A stretch of 64,000 nt of DNA, taken from assembly GCF_004006295.1 (NCBI RefSeq), contig NZ_CP026095.1:4552501-4616500 (forward strand). Direction: 5' to 3'. Below the pieces are notes generated by a model, which was not told the origin of the DNA, did no database searches, and saw only the letters and a program-made list of their open reading frames with translations. Numbering within the stretch: the stretch's first letter is position 1; every line of letters starts with the position of its first letter. The stretch is from Peribacillus asahii (GTDB taxonomy: Bacteria > Bacillota > Bacilli > Bacillales > DSM-1321). Made by a program: the position numbers and the translations under genes. Positions 37,392 through 52,777 of the stretch are shown here, one piece after another.

Positions 37392-37759
37392 GTCAACACC
37401 CTCTTCTTCCAAGCATAGAGTAGTCCAATGAGCAGCATCATCACAAAAATGAGCATCTCTACTAAAGCAAAGATTCCTAATTTTTCATAGGCAACGGCCC
37501 ATGGATAAAGAAAAACTGTTTCTACATCAAAAATGACAAATAGTAAGCCAAATAAATAATAACGTACATGAAACTGAACCCAAGAATCATGAAATGGTTC
37601 GACTCCACTTTCATAAGTTGTATATTTTGCTTCAGTCGGTTTATGTGGTCGAAGCAGCTTACCAAGAAAAAGAGCGATTACGGGTAATAAAATCCCAAGG
37701 CAAAGGAAAACAAACACCATCACATAATTATTTTGATAAAGATACCATTGAGAATCCAT
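37382..37759 (-). CDS. nuoA: complex I subunit NuoA
   Basis: First gene of the operon: a three-helix membrane subunit of 125 residues. It has the conserved [11 protein letters not shown] loop, including the motif near the switching Cys position, which is Ser here, and the acidic helix [21 protein letters not shown] precedes the ATG. Confidence 0.95.
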   Translation of the reverse strand: MDSQWYLYQNNYVMVFVFLCLGILLPVIALFLGKLLRPHKPTEAKYTTYESGVEPFHDSWVQFHVRYYLFGLLFVIFDVETVFLYPWAVAYEKLGIFALVEMLIFVMMLLIGLLYAWKKRVLTWK

Positions 37760-37863
37760 GTTGGGCTCCTTTTTAAAAAAAGTATCGGCTTGTCTATTTT
37801 GCTATGGTTCATTATTATGCACAAGAAAGAGGGGATATGAGTAAAAGACTTGAGGAAATAGGG

Positions 37864-37879
37864 ATGTAAGCGTATACAT
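37864..37879. promoter_or_regulatory. cre-like site (CcpA) before the nuo operon
   Basis: ATGTAAGCGTATACAT matches the catabolite response element TGWAANCGNTNWCA at 13 of 14 positions on either strand and is nearly palindromic. It lies about 105 bases before nuoA, where it would allow carbon catabolite control of complex I. Confidence 0.5.
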
Positions 37880-37970
37880 TCAATTAGAGAACTAAATGGA
37901 CAGTATTCGACAGAAATTGATGAGATTCCTAACCTATAAAAGAACACATTTACATAATATAGAGGAAAAA

Positions 37971-38014
37971 TAAAAAGCACCTAACCCTCTTATAAAAGAA
38001 AGCTAGGTACTTTG
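37971..38014 (-). terminator. intrinsic terminator of the atp operon
   Basis: Minus-strand stem AGTACCTAGC...GTTAGGTGCT (with a G-T pair) followed by TTTTTATTT, just downstream of atpC. Confidence 0.72.
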
Positions 38015-38021
38015 GTAGTTA

Positions 38022-38444
<423 letters not shown>

Positions 38445-38448
38445 TTAA

Positions 38449-39879
<1,431 letters not shown>

Positions 39880-39936
39880 TCAAGATTATGGAACGAGCAG
39901 CAAATCGTCGGAAGCTACCCGTCCCTTCTAAAGGTT

Positions 39937-40803
<867 letters not shown>

Positions 40804-40833
40804 TCACCACCCTTTTCAATTATTTAAAGTTCA

Positions 40834-43461
<2,628 letters not shown>

Positions 43462-43515
43462 TTAAGTTTCTATTTCACAATACCATTCTAGAAAAGTTTC
43501 AAGTTAACATAAAGC

Positions 43516-43551
43516 AATGGCGAAGGTTCTCCTGGAATGCTCTTCGCCATT
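43516..43551 (-). promoter_or_regulatory. intercistronic stem-loop between atpE and atpF
   Basis: Perfect 10-bp stem AATGGCGAAG/CTTCGCCATT with a 16-base loop in the 150-base gap. No T-run follows on the minus strand, so it looks like an mRNA stabilising or processing element rather than a terminator. Confidence 0.6.
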
Positions 43552-43572
43552 ATTAAACTTCTTAAAATTATC

Positions 43573-43821
<249 letters not shown>

Positions 43822-43868
43822 TTATTAGTTTTTAAATAGAATGTTCAAATATTGAACAAAGTTTATAA

Positions 43869-44591
<723 letters not shown>

Positions 44592-44607
44592 TCACCTCTC
44601 TTCTTTA

Positions 44608-44976
44608 CTAGCGACGTAAAATTTGTATAAAATAATCTATCATAATGACAAAATAGGCTGTCATTAATCCCATAACCACACTTGCTATTTGAAACTTGTC
44701 AGGATACTGTAAAGCGATCACCGCAGCTAGGGCTCCTACTGACATTCTTGTCACGCTGCCAAGGGACTTCATCTTTCTGCCTGCTGCTGCTGCCTCAGTG
44801 AATTTTCTGTTTTTTTTGACCATTGACCAGAAATTAATTAGGCTACACATTGTTCCAAGCATAAGTCCTTGGAAAATTGTATCATACGGAGTAAATGCTG
44901 CTCCTAGTATGTAAATACTCAATAAATACAAAATGTACTTTCGTTGCCTAATGAACATAGTATCTAATTCTGGCAT
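44608..44976 (-). CDS. atpI: ATP synthase protein I
   Basis: Small membrane protein of 122 residues with four hydrophobic segments. It is the usual non-structural member at the head of atp operons and is thought to help c-ring assembly or ion supply. Placed between atpZ and atpB. Confidence 0.88.
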   Translation of the reverse strand: MPELDTMFIRQRKYILYLLSIYILGAAFTPYDTIFQGLMLGTMCSLINFWSMVKKNRKFTEAAAAGRKMKSLGSVTRMSVGALAAVIALQYPDKFQIASVVMGLMTAYFVIMIDYFIQILRR

Positions 44977-44993
44977 GTTGTCATATAATCTCC

Positions 44994-45206
44994 CTAGAAA
45001 TATTGTCGAACTGTGCTGAGCATTGCAATAATGCCGGTAGCAAGTCCTATTAGAAGGCCTACCACTAAAAGCAGCGGTTCGGTATTAAATGTGCTATCAA
45101 GCCATTTTCCAAAGAAAATACCTATCAAGATTGGACCGACTAATTGTGAAAGAATCACTGAAATCAATGCCATGGCCTTAAATGGGTGGCGCTTGTTCTG
45201 ACTCAT
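44994..45206 (-). CDS. atpZ: AtpZ/AtpI-family small membrane protein
   Basis: A 70-residue protein with two helices (about 9-30 and 42-63) and the family motif GIFFGKWLDSTF. In Bacillus pseudofirmus, AtpZ with AtpI is linked to divalent-cation transport supporting the synthase. ATG 45206 is selected because GAGGATG precedes it; the frame extends upstream to 45266. First gene of the operon. Confidence 0.82.
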   Translation of the reverse strand: MSQNKRHPFKAMALISVILSQLVGPILIGIFFGKWLDSTFNTEPLLLVVGLLIGLATGIIAMLSTVRQYF

Positions 45207-45313
45207 AATCGCATCCTCGTGGTTGAATTTGGTGATGGATAAATCAAGGAAGAAAGTGGTATTCAAACGACATTTTTCGCACTTGAAAACCCTCTCATTT
45301 CATATCCTTAGTT

Positions 45314-45342
45314 AGCATACAATAGGCTAGAATCAATGTCAA
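45314..45342 (-). promoter_or_regulatory. sigma-A promoter of the atp operon
   Basis: Minus strand TTGACA (45337-45342), 17 bases, TATGCT (45314-45319): a perfect -35 and a good -10, about 108 bases before atpZ. Confidence 0.72.
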
Positions 45343-45427
45343 TGAGTGGTTAGTGAAATTTGTCACAGATTCGTAAGTTTTAACGAATTGTTCACATCTT
45401 TTGTCGAATTTTGACTTGACAACCTTT

Positions 45428-47644
45428 TTAATCGATGTGTATCATCGTTTCAATTCGATCTTCCCTTGTGCCTCTTTTGGCAAAAATAATGGCTTTATAT
45501 ATCCCAGATGGAGGTAGTTTCTTTCCTGTTACTTCTCGTTTAATAAGTCCTGGCGGGACCGTTTTTTTCCAGTCCATAAACCCAACAAAGGCTAAGCTAT
45601 CTGCATCATACAGGGCAATGCCAAATTCATCTGCTCCACGAGGTAAATACATTTCATAGCGATACGTGCCTATTTTATCTCCTTGGCCAAATTCAAATCC
45701 CATAATTCTAGGGTAATCCGGTTCTTCTTTTACATACAAGAATGGCAAGTTGATTTCCCTAGTTCCTTCCATTAAAATAAGATATCCGTCATAGACCCCT
45801 TTCTTCATTTCAGATGGGTTTATTTGTAATCCGATTATCAACTTTTTCTTTTCACCTGGCTGAACGGTAAAGATTGTTGGCAAATTCCAAGTAATACCTG
45901 GTTCTTTTAACGGCATACGAAACGAGTAATGCTGCTCTGCAGGCCCCGTATTTTCTACCACAATTTCTTCTTGATGTTCGTCAATCCCTTCTTTTCGTGT
46001 ATACATCCCAAACGAAAGAGAACTCGGATATAACAAAGTATCTGCCTTAAGAGCTTCCGCAATCTGCAACCGGCCTGCCCCTTGTTCAAACGTATGATAC
46101 CAGTCTCGACTCTTATTCTTTAAAGGCTTGGCTGTTGTCATCAAAGCTGATTTGATTTGGTTTGGTGTCCAATTAGGGTGAGCTTGCAGCAATAGAGCAC
46201 AAGCTCCAGCAACATGGGGAGCTGACATACTTGTTCCAGCAAGTTCCGTATATCCATTAGGAATCGTACTATAAATCCCGACACCTGGAGCGAGAATATC
46301 AGGTTTAATATTCCAGCTTACGGTCACTGGCCCCCTTGAGCTAAAATCAGCTAGTCTATCTTGTTCCTTTCGATAAACAAAGCTGACGGGCCGGCCTTCT
46401 TTATTAGAAATCATCCTTTTAATCCGCTCTCCATCCTTTTTTGGAATCGTTGCTGCAGGAAGGTTGACATCTTTCCCTAACCCAGCTGTAAAAGACCCTT
46501 TTGTATTATTAAAAATAATGACAGCCTTAGCTCCTGCTTTTTTCGCATTTTTCACTTTATCCAAAAAACTTAATTTCCCTCGTTGAATAAGAACAATTTT
46601 CCCTTGAACACCTTTTAATTCTTTTCGTTCGCCAAGCCCACCATCTACTATGTTTTCTGAAGAAGCGATAGACCACTCTTTTGCCCCTTGTACAGGCAGC
46701 AGACTTACTTCTTGCTTCTCTGTTCCGAGCCCATATATAAGGTATGGAACTTTCATCGGTGGTGTAGAGGCTCCAACAGATATCGCCTTTTCTGATGTTC
46801 CCGGGGAACCAACTGTCCAAACGGCTGGACCTGAATTGCCGTTTGAAGTAACCGCAACAATACCTTGATCTACGGCTTTATTCAGAGCCAAAGATATTGG
46901 TAAATCCGGGCCATTCACTTCATTGCCAAGTGACAAATTTAACACATCAACCCCATCTTCAATAGCGGCATCAATCGCTAACAACACTTGCTCTGTATCC
47001 CCCGATCCTCCTGGTCCTAAAGCACGGTAAGCATAAATTTCAGCTTCAGGGGCAACCCCTTTCACCTTTCCGTTTGCTGCAATAATTCCAGCAACATGTG
47101 TCCCATGAATAGTTGCCAACTCAGGGTTTCCCCTCGTTTCCATTGGGTCATTATCATGGTCGACAAGATCTTTGCCTCCTTTATAAGCATGCTTTAAGTC
47201 CGGATGTGTATAATCAATCCCTGTATCAATAACCCCCACTTTAATTCCTTTTCCTGTTATTCGTTGTTTCCTTGAATCATATACCCCTCTTACTTGGTCG
47301 CCTCCAATAAAGGGGACACTCTCATCTAACGCAGCATGATAAACGGCTATTTCCGTTACCGCTTGAATAAACGATTCTTGTTGTAATTTGGCTACATCAC
47401 GCTTTTTCCCTGATACAGAAAAGCCTGTAATCGCATGTTTATATATAGTTCTTAGCTTTAGTGAGGGATATTTTTTTAACACCTGCTCAATTTGCTCTTT
47501 CTTCATCGTGTCCTTAAGAATTACAACCGCTGTTGTACGTGTTAATTCTGAAACCTTTGGTAATGGCGGGACATGAATCGCCGCAAATCCACTACTACTT
47601 CCCAAAACTAACAAAAAGCTTATTAACCAAATCAGCCTTTTCAC
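45428..47644 (-). CDS. S8 family serine protease, Vpr-like
   Basis: Secreted subtilisin-type protease of 738 residues. A signal peptide (about 1-21) precedes an I9-type propeptide (about 35-100). The catalytic domain has Asp in VGVIDTGIDYTHPDL, His in HGTHVAGIIAANG and Ser in AGTSMSAPHVAGA. A PA domain is inserted between the His and Ser blocks (about 300-400, around GKIVLIQRGKLSFLDKV), and about 200 residues of beta-rich C-terminal region follow, as in Vpr. Start GTG with GGGAGG upstream. It lies between mnaA and atp, where B. subtilis as I recall it has no protease, so it is probably an insertion here. Confidence 0.92.
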   Translation of the reverse strand: MKRLIWLISFLLVLGSSSGFAAIHVPPLPKVSELTRTTAVVILKDTMKKEQIEQVLKKYPSLKLRTIYKHAITGFSVSGKKRDVAKLQQESFIQAVTEIAVYHAALDESVPFIGGDQVRGVYDSRKQRITGKGIKVGVIDTGIDYTHPDLKHAYKGGKDLVDHDNDPMETRGNPELATIHGTHVAGIIAANGKVKGVAPEAEIYAYRALGPGGSGDTEQVLLAIDAAIEDGVDVLNLSLGNEVNGPDLPISLALNKAVDQGIVAVTSNGNSGPAVWTVGSPGTSEKAISVGASTPPMKVPYLIYGLGTEKQEVSLLPVQGAKEWSIASSENIVDGGLGERKELKGVQGKIVLIQRGKLSFLDKVKNAKKAGAKAVIIFNNTKGSFTAGLGKDVNLPAATIPKKDGERIKRMISNKEGRPVSFVYRKEQDRLADFSSRGPVTVSWNIKPDILAPGVGIYSTIPNGYTELAGTSMSAPHVAGACALLLQAHPNWTPNQIKSALMTTAKPLKNKSRDWYHTFEQGAGRLQIAEALKADTLLYPSSLSFGMYTRKEGIDEHQEEIVVENTGPAEQHYSFRMPLKEPGITWNLPTIFTVQPGEKKKLIIGLQINPSEMKKGVYDGYLILMEGTREINLPFLYVKEEPDYPRIMGFEFGQGDKIGTYRYEMYLPRGADEFGIALYDADSLAFVGFMDWKKTVPPGLIKREVTGKKLPPSGIYKAIIFAKRGTREDRIETMIHID

Positions 47645-47709
47645 ATGCAGTCGCCTCCCCCCTTTAGGGTTATAATTTCACAACAAAGAGAGAGTATACG
47701 TAGAAAGTT

Positions 47710-47781
47710 GGCGGGATTATGAAGGAATTTGGCGGGATTCCCTTCATAATTAGCGGGATCATCCAGCCATTTGGCGGGATT
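47710..47781. repeat. 21-bp repeat array C (GGCGGGATT family)
   Basis: Four units start at 47710, 47731, 47752 and 47773, exactly 21 bases apart, each (G/A)GCGGGAT followed by a 12-base spacer. As in array B the third unit begins with A. It lies 66-138 bases upstream of the protease start codon. Confidence 0.85.
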
Positions 47782-47810
47782 TCATCAAGATACTTCCAAA
47801 TAATACACAT

Positions 47811-47844
47811 AAAAAAGAAGCTGTCTAAAGTTAGACAACCTCTT
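47811..47844 (-). terminator. terminator overlapping the end of mnaA
   Basis: Stem AGAGGTTGTCTAA/TTAGACAGCTTCT with a mismatch, followed on the minus strand by TTTTTT. The mnaA stop codon lies inside the stem. Confidence 0.75.
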
Positions 47845-48988
47845 TCTCAGGTTCAAATCGATTTGGCGGCATATCAATTTGTTTAAAATAATAACGAATG
47901 GCTTTTGCTATCCGCTCTGAAGCATGTCCATCTCCATATGGATTCGAAGCTTTTGACATCTTGTCATGCTCATCACGATTCGTCAGCAATTCATGCGTCA
48001 GTTTATAAACCGTTTCCTCATCCGTTCCAGCTAAGCGTAACGTACCAGCCGCAATCCCCTCTGGACGCTCTGTCGTATCTCGCAAAACAAGCACCGGTAC
48101 CCCAAGTGAAGGAGCTTCTTCTTGTATACCGCCCGAGTCTGTCAAAATCAAATACGCTCTTGCTGCAAAGTTATGAAAATCTAACACATCTAATGGTTCA
48201 ATTAAATGAATGCGCGGATCATTACCTAGTATCTCCTCCGCCAATTCCCGAACAGCTGGATTCAGATGAACCGGGTATACGACTTGAACATCTTCTTGCT
48301 CCATCACAATCCGCTTTACCGCACGAAAAATATTTCGCATCGGCTCCCCTAAGTTCTCACGACGATGTGCCGTTAATAAAACAAGACGATCCTCTCCAAG
48401 TGCCGATAAAACTGGATGAGAATAGGCAGCTTGAACGGTTGTTTTTAACGCATCGGTTGCGGTATTACCTGTAACAAAAATATGGTTCGTTTTATGTTCT
48501 TGAACTAAATTTTGTTCGGCTTGGAGCGTTGGAGCGAAATGAAGATCAGCCAGCGTACCCGTTAACTGGCGATTCATCTCTTCAGGGTATGGAGAGTATT
48601 TATTCCACGTTCGTAAACCAGCTTCAACGTGACCAATAATAATTTGGTTATAGTAGGCAGCAAGACTTGCCGCAAATGTCGTCGTCGTATCTCCATGTAC
48701 AAGGACAATATCTGGCTCAGCTTCTTTCATCACACGGTCTAAGCCAGACAGCGCTTTTGTTGTAATATCCGCCAGTGTTTGACGGTCTTTCATAATATTT
48801 AAGTCATAATCAGGCTGGATAGAAAATAAATCAAGCACTTGATCGAGCATTTGTCTATGTTGGGCCGTTACCGCCACAATTGGTGTAAAAAATTCTGGGT
48901 GCTTTTGAAATTCAAGAACAAGCGGTGCCATTTTAATAGCCTCTGGCCTTGTCCCAAAAATGGTCATAACCTTAATTGGTTTTATCAC
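47831..48988 (-). CDS. mnaA: UDP-N-acetylglucosamine 2-epimerase (non-hydrolysing)
   Basis: Interconverts UDP-GlcNAc and UDP-ManNAc (385 residues, cytoplasm), supplying ManNAc for teichoic acid linkage units or secondary cell-wall polymers. Family motifs: FGTRPEAIKMAPLV at the start, VHGDTTTTFAASLAA near 90, GHVEAGLRTWNKYSPYPEE near 115, and TDSGGIQEEAPSLG near 290. I start it at GTG 48988, with GGGGTG six bases upstream; frames to 49009 or 49021 lack support. Same enzyme as WecB. Confidence 0.95.
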   Translation of the reverse strand: MIKPIKVMTIFGTRPEAIKMAPLVLEFQKHPEFFTPIVAVTAQHRQMLDQVLDLFSIQPDYDLNIMKDRQTLADITTKALSGLDRVMKEAEPDIVLVHGDTTTTFAASLAAYYNQIIIGHVEAGLRTWNKYSPYPEEMNRQLTGTLADLHFAPTLQAEQNLVQEHKTNHIFVTGNTATDALKTTVQAAYSHPVLSALGEDRLVLLTAHRRENLGEPMRNIFRAVKRIVMEQEDVQVVYPVHLNPAVRELAEEILGNDPRIHLIEPLDVLDFHNFAARAYLILTDSGGIQEEAPSLGVPVLVLRDTTERPEGIAAGTLRLAGTDEETVYKLTHELLTNRDEHDKMSKASNPYGDGHASERIAKAIRYYFKQIDMPPNRFEPEKEVV

Positions 48989-49064
48989 ATCAAACACCCC
49001 ATTTTTCATATAGTCAAACAAAATAACAACTGTTTAAAATGTACAGTCGCTTTCTTCGCTCAGC

Positions 49065-49694
49065 TTATTTTGTACCAAACAAACGATCTCCGGCATCACC
49101 AAGTCCCGGTACAATATAGCCATGGTCATTTAATTTCTCATCAAGACCTGCGATATAAATATCAACATCTGGATGCGCTTCTTTCAATGCATCTACGCCT
49201 TCTGGAGCTGCAATTAAGCACATGAATTTAATATTGACCGCTCCGCGTTTTTTAATAGAATGAATGGCTTCAATCGCTGATCCGCCTGTTGCAAGCATTG
49301 GGTCTACAACGATGCATTCTCTTTCTTCTAAATCACTTGGCATCTTCACATAATATTCAACCGGCTTTAATGTTTGTGGATCGCGGTATAGACCAACATG
49401 ACCTACTTTTGCAGCTGGAATGAGCTTAATAATCCCGTCAACCATTCCAATACCTGCACGCAAAATCGGAACAATCCCTAATTTTTTCCCTGAAAGCATT
49501 TTTACTTTTGCTTTACTAACAGGTGTTTGAATTTCTACTTCTTCTAACGGCATATCTCTTGTAATTTCGAAAGCCATTAAAGAGGCTACTTCATCAACAA
49601 GTTCGCGAAATTCCTTTGTTCCTGTATTTACATCGCGTATGTAAGCTAATTTATGTTGGATTAACGGGTGATCAAATACATATACTTTTCCCAT
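49065..49694 (-). CDS. upp: uracil phosphoribosyltransferase
   Basis: Pyrimidine salvage enzyme of 209 residues making UMP from uracil and PRPP. The PRPP-binding loop [16 protein letters not shown] near 130 and the uracil-site end [16 protein letters not shown] are intact. ATG 49694 has AAGGAG upstream. Lies between glyA and mnaA. Confidence 0.97.
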   Translation of the reverse strand: MGKVYVFDHPLIQHKLAYIRDVNTGTKEFRELVDEVASLMAFEITRDMPLEEVEIQTPVSKAKVKMLSGKKLGIVPILRAGIGMVDGIIKLIPAAKVGHVGLYRDPQTLKPVEYYVKMPSDLEERECIVVDPMLATGGSAIEAIHSIKKRGAVNIKFMCLIAAPEGVDALKEAHPDVDIYIAGLDEKLNDHGYIVPGLGDAGDRLFGTK

Positions 49695-49865
49695 TTTGCA
49701 TCTCTCCTTCATTTATGTTACTACTCCATTATTAACATTTTACTAAGCAAATATTAAATATTGATAAAATATGGACGTATGTTTTTCACTTCTAATATTC
49801 ACATCAACTCATTGTACAGAAAAACCTATCAATCTTCAATAAAGGTTTAAAAGTCTGATTTTTCA

Positions 49866-49932
49866 AAAAGAAAAAGGACCAGCCTCCACGAGATCATATT
49901 GATATGATCATGTTGTGGAAGCTAGTCCCTTT
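49866..49932 (-). terminator. intrinsic terminator after glyA
   Basis: Long stem (AAAGGGACTAGCTTCCAC with GTGGAGGCTGGTCCTTT, two mismatches) enclosing a second hairpin GATCATAT/ATATGATC, followed on the minus strand by a T-rich tract. Confidence 0.75.
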
Positions 49933-49951
49933 ACGTCACTCTCTTATTTGA

Positions 49952-51193
49952 TTAAAGTGATGGATATAATTGATATTTACCAGAAAGAGCCGCTACACGT
50001 TGTCTTGCTTCTTCTAGTTTCGCTTCATCTTCATGGTTTTTCAATACAAGACCGATGATAGACGCGATTTCGTCCATATCTTCTTCTACAAAGCCACGAG
50101 AAGTAACCGCAGCTGTACCGATACGAATTCCGCTTGTAACGAATGGTTTTTCCGGATCAAATGGAATCGCATTTTTGTTAACTGTAACCCCTACTTCATC
50201 CAACACAATCTCAGCTACTTTACCTGTTAAGTTAACGGAACGAACATCTACTAGAAGAAGGTGGTTATCTGTTCCGTCAGAAACAAGTGTAAAGCCTTCT
50301 TTTTTCAAGCCTTCGCCAAGACGTTTTGCATTTGCAATAATTTGTTTTCCGTACTCTTTAAAATCGTCTTGAAGTGTTTCACCAAATGCTACAGCTTTCG
50401 CAGAGATAACGTGCATTAATGGACCACCTTGAATACCAGGGAAGACTGATTTATCAATTTGCTTACCAAACTCTTCTTTACAAAGAATCATTCCACCACG
50501 TGGTCCACGAAGTGTTTTGTGCGTTGTTGTTGTTACGAAATGTGCATGCGGCACTGGACTTGGATGTAAACCTGTTGCAACAAGACCTGCGATATGCGCC
50601 ATATCAACCATTAAGTACGCACCTACTTCATCCGCGATTTCACGGAAACGCTTGAAATCGATTTGACGTGGATAAGCACTTGCACCAGCTACGATTAATT
50701 TTGGTTTATGTTCACGTGCTTTTTCTAATACATCGTTATAGTCAATGCGGTGATCTTTTTCATCTACACCATACTCAACAAAGTTGTAGTTTACACCACT
50801 GAAGTTTACATGGCTTCCGTGCGTTAAGTGACCGCCATGAGAAAGGTTCATTCCAAGAACTGTATCCCCCGGTTTAAGAACTGTAAAGTAAACCGCCATA
50901 TTCGCTTGTGCTCCAGAGTGAGGTTGTACGTTTACATACTCCGCTCCAAAGATTTGTTTCGCACGGTCGCGAGCTAAATCTTCCACGATATCAACATACT
51001 CACAGCCACCATAATAACGTTTACCAGGATAGCCTTCTGCATATTTATTTGTTAATACAGATCCTTGTGCTTCCATTACCGCTTCGCTTACGAAGTTCTC
51101 AGAAGCGATTAGCTCGATTTTACTTCTTTGACGGCCTAATTCAAGTTGAATCGCCTTAAACACTTGTTCATCTTGTTTTTCTAAAATACTCAT
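49952..51193 (-). CDS. glyA: serine hydroxymethyltransferase
   Basis: PLP enzyme of 413 residues converting serine and tetrahydrofolate to glycine and methylene-THF, the main one-carbon source for purine and thymidylate synthesis. The PLP lysine is in [15 protein letters not shown] near 230; the N-terminus SENFVSEAV and [12 protein letters not shown] are conserved. AGGAGG precedes the ATG. Two PurBox-like sites lie upstream. Confidence 0.98.
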   Translation of the reverse strand: MSILEKQDEQVFKAIQLELGRQRSKIELIASENFVSEAVMEAQGSVLTNKYAEGYPGKRYYGGCEYVDIVEDLARDRAKQIFGAEYVNVQPHSGAQANMAVYFTVLKPGDTVLGMNLSHGGHLTHGSHVNFSGVNYNFVEYGVDEKDHRIDYNDVLEKAREHKPKLIVAGASAYPRQIDFKRFREIADEVGAYLMVDMAHIAGLVATGLHPSPVPHAHFVTTTTHKTLRGPRGGMILCKEEFGKQIDKSVFPGIQGGPLMHVISAKAVAFGETLQDDFKEYGKQIIANAKRLGEGLKKEGFTLVSDGTDNHLLLVDVRSVNLTGKVAEIVLDEVGVTVNKNAIPFDPEKPFVTSGIRIGTAAVTSRGFVEEDMDEIASIIGLVLKNHEDEAKLEEARQRVAALSGKYQLYPSL

Positions 51194-51347
51194 TACGTAA
51201 AGCCTCCTAAGTTATTGTTGCGGGTATCTTCGCTTTTTTATTTATGGACAACATGCCCTCAAAATAGGCATGAAAAAGCCTACTGCTTAGTTATTTCGAA
51301 AATTCTACTCCATTTTAACACGTCTTTTTTGGAAACGATAGTCTCTT

Positions 51348-51392
51348 TTTTGCGAACATTTAAATTTAAACAAGAAAAAATCGTTCGTTTTT
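51348..51392. promoter_or_regulatory. pair of PurBox-like sites upstream of glyA
   Basis: TTTTGCGAACATT (51348-51360) and the inverted ATCGTTCGTTTTT (51380-51392) each match the PurR box AWWWCCGAACWWT at 11 of 13 positions. The 19-base gap is slightly longer than the usual 16-17. glyA belongs to the PurR regulon in B. subtilis. The rest of the 420-base gap (51194-51561) holds no gene. Confidence 0.38.
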
Positions 51393-51561
51393 TCCATCTC
51401 CCACCGTTATAATCCTTCCTTATACCGTTATTTTACAACGCGAATTATAAAAATGGCACGTTGTTGACTCTCACTCATTTATGTAAGACACAGTCTCAGA
51501 CAGGTGAGCCAAAAATCGTATGATCAATAATATTATTTAACAAAGCTGATAAAATAAAACA

Positions 51562-51612
51562 GAAAAAGCTGAGGCAAACGATTGTCTGCTACAACCCCTT
51601 GCCTCAGCTTTA
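51562..51612 (-). terminator. intrinsic terminator after ywlG
   Basis: Perfect 13-bp stem AAAGCTGAGGCAA/TTGCCTCAGCTTT beside the ywlG stop codon, followed by TTCTGTTTT on the minus strand. Confidence 0.78.
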
Positions 51613-51613
51613 T

Positions 51614-52204
51614 TTAACAACTGGTATTCATGACATCATTCGTATAAACCGCTCTTTCGCCGCCAATTAGTTTCGGACGCGTTTTAGCGAGCGTTACGTG
51701 AGCGTGTCCAACCCCTTTAATCGATGTTCGAATTGGAACAGCCACATGTTTTATATGCATGCCAATAAATGTATCCCCAATATCAATGCCCGCTTCGGCT
51801 GTAATATGCTCTACAACAACAGGATTATTTAACTGTTGATAAGCATACGTAGCCATGGAGCCGCCCGCTTTACGAACAGGAACGACAGATACTTCTTCAT
51901 ATCCTCGTTGCTCAGCGATTTCACGCGGTAAAACGAGCGCACGGTTCAAATGTTCACAACATTGAAATGCAAGCCCAACCCCCGTCTGTAGTTGAAAGGC
52001 TTGCAACTCACTGTAAATCATTTCAGCTACGGCAAGCGTGCCACCTGTGCCAATTCGCTTGCCGATAACTTCACTTGTACTGCATCCAATCACAAACAAA
52101 TGCTTGTCATTTAACTGAGCAGCGTCTTGAAATTCTGTTAAAATCGTACGAAGTTGCTCTCTCCATTTGTTTAATTCTATTGAAAAAGAAGCCTCATCCA
52201 TCAT
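51614..52204 (-). CDS. ywlG: UPF0340 protein YwlG
   Basis: Cytoplasmic protein of 196 residues of the UPF0340 family, unknown function. The family blocks [17 protein letters not shown] and [17 protein letters not shown] are recognisable. It sits between rpiB and glyA, the conserved Bacillus position. Confidence 0.9.
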   Translation of the reverse strand: MMDEASFSIELNKWREQLRTILTEFQDAAQLNDKHLFVIGCSTSEVIGKRIGTGGTLAVAEMIYSELQAFQLQTGVGLAFQCCEHLNRALVLPREIAEQRGYEEVSVVPVRKAGGSMATYAYQQLNNPVVVEHITAEAGIDIGDTFIGMHIKHVAVPIRTSIKGVGHAHVTLAKTRPKLIGGERAVYTNDVMNTSC

Positions 52205-52239
52205 CTAACATGCGCATCCTTTCAAAAATGCTTACTTAC

Positions 52240-52680
52240 TTATTTTCCTTCATAATCAGCAATTTTACCGATACGATTTGCATGGCGCCCGCCTTCAAAT
52301 TCATTTGTCAGCCAAGCTTGTGCAATTTCACGCGCTAATCCAGGTCCAATAACACGCTCTCCCATAGCTAATACATTGCTGTCATTATGTTGACGTGTTA
52401 GTTTTGCACTATATACATCATGCACAAGCGCACAGCGAACACCCTTTACTTTATTCGCAGCAATACTCATTCCAATCCCTGTGCCGCAAATAAGAATACC
52501 ACGGTCAAATTCTCCTTGAGCCACCTTCTCGGCAACTGGCAGTGCATAATCTGGATAGTCGACTGATGTTGAACATTCACAGCCAAAATCTTCATACGGA
52601 ATTTGTAATTCATCCATTAATTGTTTAATTTCTTCACGGATTTTAATTCCTCCATGATCTGATGCAATTGCTACTTTCAT
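52240..52680 (-). CDS. rpiB: ribose-5-phosphate isomerase B
   Basis: RpiB/LacAB-family sugar-phosphate isomerase of 146 residues (YwlF). Motifs ASDHGGIKIRE, the Cys-containing GILICGTGIGMSIAANK, and RQHNDSNVLAMG are all present. Interconverts ribose 5-phosphate and ribulose 5-phosphate. ATG 52680 follows GGGGGAT; the longer frame to 52719 has no ribosome site. Confidence 0.93.
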   Translation of the reverse strand: MKVAIASDHGGIKIREEIKQLMDELQIPYEDFGCECSTSVDYPDYALPVAEKVAQGEFDRGILICGTGIGMSIAANKVKGVRCALVHDVYSAKLTRQHNDSNVLAMGERVIGPGLAREIAQAWLTNEFEGGRHANRIGKIADYEGK

Positions 52681-52740
52681 CCTTATCCCCCTAGATATTT
52701 GATATATGTATTGTGTCACAAAAGTATAAAAAGATAAAGA

Positions 52741-52770
52741 AAAGCAAGAAATCTTATCATGATTTCTTGC
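52741..52770 (-). terminator. intrinsic terminator after the chemoreceptor gene
   Basis: Perfect GCAAGAAATC/GATTTCTTGC stem followed by TTTTCTTT on the minus strand. Confidence 0.8.
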
Positions 52771-52777
52771 TCAACGA

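Noticed and set aside
47905..48474. Plus-strand ORF of 189 codons inside mnaA
   Set aside because: Antisense shadow of a highly conserved enzyme gene; the translation has no domain features.
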